A stretch of DNA of 13,390 nucleotides from Conexibacteraceae bacterium (GTDB lineage: Bacteria > Actinomycetota > Thermoleophilia > Solirubrobacterales > Solirubrobacteraceae). The stretch is from the NCBI GenBank assembly GCA_009785395.1, contig WQWK01000027.1, positions 1 to 13,390 of the forward strand, written 5' to 3'. How positions within the stretch are numbered: the stretch's first letter is position 1; every line of letters begins with the position of its first letter. The notes under the pieces were generated by a model that had not been told where the DNA came from, made no database searches, and was given only the letters and a program-made list of their open reading frames with translations. Positions 12,055-13,390 of the stretch are shown one piece after another. A program made the translations under genes and the position numbers.

Positions 12055-12349
12055 GGCATAGGCTCGGCAAGACGCGGCGGCGATGCGACCCCGCCCGCCG
12101 CCGAGGCCGAGTCAGGGGACACCAAAGAGGCGCTTTTCCGCGCGGTATCGCGTCGATATCGGAGCCGATATCACGTCAAAGTCAGCCTTGCAGGCGCGCT
12201 CGGGGCGGGCCATCCCCAGCGGGCTTGCCACCAACGCTTCGCGAGTCCTTGTGGAGGTGACGGGAAGGAAAGCCACTCCCACGGTGGCTTTCCTTCCCGT
12301 CACCCGTGAACACCGACCGACTCTTGGCGCAACGCGACGGTGGATGCGC
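12055..12349. other. Non-coding intergenic region rich in inverted repeats
   Basis: About 300 bases between the glnK operators and the HhH-GPD gene. Reading frames are open on both strands but show no family resemblance, and the longest plus-strand one runs antisense into the HhH-GPD gene. It holds the 18-bp perfect palindrome GATATCGG-AG-CCGATATC (12155-12172), the long hairpin at 12256-12304 and an 8-bp inverted repeat across the HhH-GPD stop. It might be a member of a dispersed intergenic repeat; I cannot test copy number. Confidence 0.4.
12256..12304. terminator. Long perfect hairpin, 21-bp stem with 7-base loop
   Basis: The arms 12256-12276 and 12284-12304 are perfectly complementary around TCCCACG (12277-12283). 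One arm is rich in GGGAAGGAAA, the other in its complement. It lies downstream of the minus-strand HhH-GPD gene, so it could stop that transcript before the glnK control region, but no T-tract follows on either strand. It could equally be a repeat element or an RNA structure. Confidence 0.55.
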
Positions 12350-12363
12350 TCACAAACCGTCGC
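12334..12363. repeat. Inverted repeat spanning the HhH-GPD stop codon
   Basis: GCGACGGT (12334-12341) and ACCGTCGC (12356-12363) form an 8-bp stem with a 14-base loop that contains the TGA at 12352-12350. It may act with the longer hairpin 30 bases further on as a transcript end. Confidence 0.4.
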
Positions 12364-12913
12364 CGGGTTCCCGGCGGGACTTCAGCCACTGTGCCTTGTG
12401 CAGCTTCTTCTCAGCTTGGTAGTGGGCAAGCGCCTGCGGTGAGTCGACGTCGCCGAGCGTAGGGTGGGAGGGCACGAGCCCCTCGGCGGCCGCCACACCG
12501 AAGCGGTTGAACAGCACCGCGCCGAGCGACTTGATCTTCATCTCGCCGAAGCCTGGCAGCGCGCCGATCCGAGCGCGCAGGTCGTCGGCGTCGGCGGCCT
12601 CGGTCCAGATGCGACTCGCGTCGCCGCCGTACTCGTCGCGGACGATCGCCGCGAGCTCGTGCACCTTCGCCGCCATCGCGCCGGGAAAGCGGTGGATCGC
12701 CGGCTTCTCGCGGAAGACCGCATCGAGGTCGGCGTCGGCCAGGGCGGCGGCGTCGAGTGAGCCGACGCGCTCGCGGATCGCGAGCGGGCCCGAGAAGGCC
12801 TTCTGCACGGTCACCTGCTGATCGAGCAGAAACCCGATCAGCAGCGCCATCGGCTCGTCCACCAGCAGCGCGTTGGCTGTCGCGTCCTCGGTGAAGAACA
12901 GCTGCCCGGGCAC
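12350..12913 (-). CDS. HhH-GPD-type base-excision DNA repair protein (TIGR03252-like)
   Basis: From the GTG at 12913 the protein has 187 residues; the frame stays open up to an ATG at 13030, but that would overlap the ribosome site of the divergent gene, and the extra 39 residues are Pro/His-rich and unlike the family. TACGAT sits 6 nt before the GTG with no Shine-Dalgarno, which suits a leaderless start. MALLIGFLLDQQVTVQKAFSGP (22-43) is the signature of this actinobacterial group, and LPGFGEMKIKSLGAVLF (119-135) is the helix-hairpin-helix. PTLGDVDS (151-158) follows, where the GPD loop is expected, and lysines 126/128 occupy the region of the usual catalytic Lys. Predicted role: recognising and excising damaged bases in DNA. 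Substrate is unknown for this subgroup, and no iron-sulphur cysteines are present. Confidence 0.85.
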   Translation of the reverse strand: MPGQLFFTEDATANALLVDEPMALLIGFLLDQQVTVQKAFSGPLAIRERVGSLDAAALADADLDAVFREKPAIHRFPGAMAAKVHELAAIVRDEYGGDASRIWTEAADADDLRARIGALPGFGEMKIKSLGAVLFNRFGVAAAEGLVPSHPTLGDVDSPQALAHYQAEKKLHKAQWLKSRREPGDGL

Positions 12914-13031
12914 ACGCAGATCGTATCCGTACTTTTCCCGGGCCGCGCCCACGGCCCCGTACCGATTCGGGGTGGGCGGGGAGGGCGCAGGATGGTGATG
13001 CATACCGGAGGACACAGACCCCGAACTCAAA

Positions 13032-13037
13032 GGAGGA
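13032..13037 (+). promoter_or_regulatory. Shine-Dalgarno for the 13046 gene
   Basis: AGGAGG inside AAAGGAGGAA, 8 nt before the ATG at 13046. It is the strongest ribosome site on the plus strand here and fixes the start of the partial gene at the right edge. Confidence 0.8.
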
Positions 13038-13045
13038 ACCCGGAA

Positions 13046-13390
13046 TGCAACGCAAAGTCTTCGACAAGCTCGTCTCGGGCGCGGGCGCCGTGCTCGTGGT
13101 GGTCCTGCTCGTCGCGGGCGGACTGCTGACGTGGGGGCACAACTTCGCGAGCAGCAACGTCCACAACCAGCTCGCGCAGCAGCAGATCTTCTTCCCGGCG
13201 AAGAGCGAGCTCAACGCCGTCAGGGCGCAATACAACCAGGGTGGCCAGAAGGCGGTCACCGATCCCGAGTTCCCGAACGCCGCCGTGATGCTCCCCGCGA
13301 TCGCGCCGTACGCGGGCCAGCAGGTGCTGACCGGCAAGCAGGCGCAGGTCTATGCCAATGACTTCATCGGCCAGCACCTGTACGCGATGC
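13046..13390 (+). CDS. Uncharacterised single-pass membrane protein (N-terminal 115 residues, runs off right edge)
   Basis: The frame is open from ATG 13046 to the last base with no stop, so the C-terminus is missing. MQRKVFDKLV is followed by one long membrane segment at about 13-33 ending TWGH. The rest is an extracytoplasmic, Gln-rich region: NFASSNVHNQLAQQQIFFPA near 33-52, then a stretch with AIAPYAGQQVLTGKQAQVYA near 86-104. I recognise this as an uncharacterised actinobacterial family (N-terminal anchor, then QLxxQxIFFP and YAGQQVxTGxQAxxYA), usually followed by a second C-terminal membrane helix that would lie beyond the window. Function unknown. Divergent from the HhH-GPD gene with about 130 bases between the chosen starts, enough for both promoters. 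Confidence 0.8.

Noticed and set aside
12083..12442. 119-residue plus-strand frame and a 63-residue minus-strand frame (12112-12303) in the intergenic region
   Set aside because: No Shine-Dalgarno or recognisable domain; the plus frame runs antisense into HhH-GPD coding sequence. The similar peptides on both strands come from the hairpin's symmetry.
1..13390. CRISPR array, rRNA, riboswitch or insertion sequence
   Set aside because: No regularly spaced identical repeats with spacers, no rRNA-like stretch, no transposase frame and no recognisable riboswitch core were seen on either strand.

Overview
This window is GC-rich, densely coded actinobacterial chromosome. The tRNA-Trp discriminator, the codon bias, the fused indolepyruvate oxidoreductase, the TIGR03252-like HhH-GPD protein and several start codons without a Shine-Dalgarno all fit Actinomycetota. 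My best guess is Thermoleophilia/Solirubrobacterales; this rests on remembered protein resemblances, not on a search. No phage, IS element, CRISPR array or integrase is visible.

Layout. 1-1184 (minus strand): the N-terminal half of a DUF389 membrane protein runs off the left edge, preceded by an 89-residue membrane-associated protein that looks internally shortened, preceded in turn by a frameshifted remnant of a CydC/CydD-like ABC ATPase. 1460-3511 (plus): a large exported modular protein with a Tat-like signal, a HELNEAITDP-containing globular domain, two Ig-like regions and a C-terminal membrane anchor. 3607-3679: tRNA-Trp(CCA), minus. 3735-4265 (minus): a tandem-HTH protein, divergent from tRNA-Gly(UCC) at 4300-4370. 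4409-5014 (plus): a RibD/DHFR-fold reductase.

5011-9728 (minus): a two-gene catabolic operon. A Glu/Leu/Phe/Val-type amino-acid dehydrogenase is joined by an ATGA overlap to a 1201-residue fused indolepyruvate:ferredoxin oxidoreductase. Together they would oxidatively deaminate an amino acid and then decarboxylate the 2-oxo acid to an acyl- or aryl-acetyl-CoA. A divergent Lrp/AsnC regulator (9902-10345) is the obvious controller, and the intergenic region carries operator-like elements at about 31-bp intervals.

10272-11962 (minus): a glnK-amtB ammonium operon, also ATGA-coupled. Both proteins depart from canonical family residues: PII lacks Gln39 and Tyr51, and AmtB has Glu in place of the first pore His. 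Upstream of glnK are three copies of a CCA-NN-TGG palindrome. The 3' ends of amtB and lrp overlap by 74 bp. 12055-12349 is non-coding in my reading and carries several strong inverted repeats. 12350-12913 (minus) encodes an HhH-GPD base-excision protein, and 13046 to the right edge (plus) the start of an uncharacterised single-pass membrane protein.

The common theme of 5-12 kb is amino-nitrogen flow: ammonium is released by the dehydrogenase next to a local ammonium transporter/PII sensor pair, with an Lrp regulator between them. I see no clearly unprecedented multi-gene system. The most unusual signals are the variant PII/AmtB pair with its repeated operator, the phased lrp operators, and the modular surface protein.
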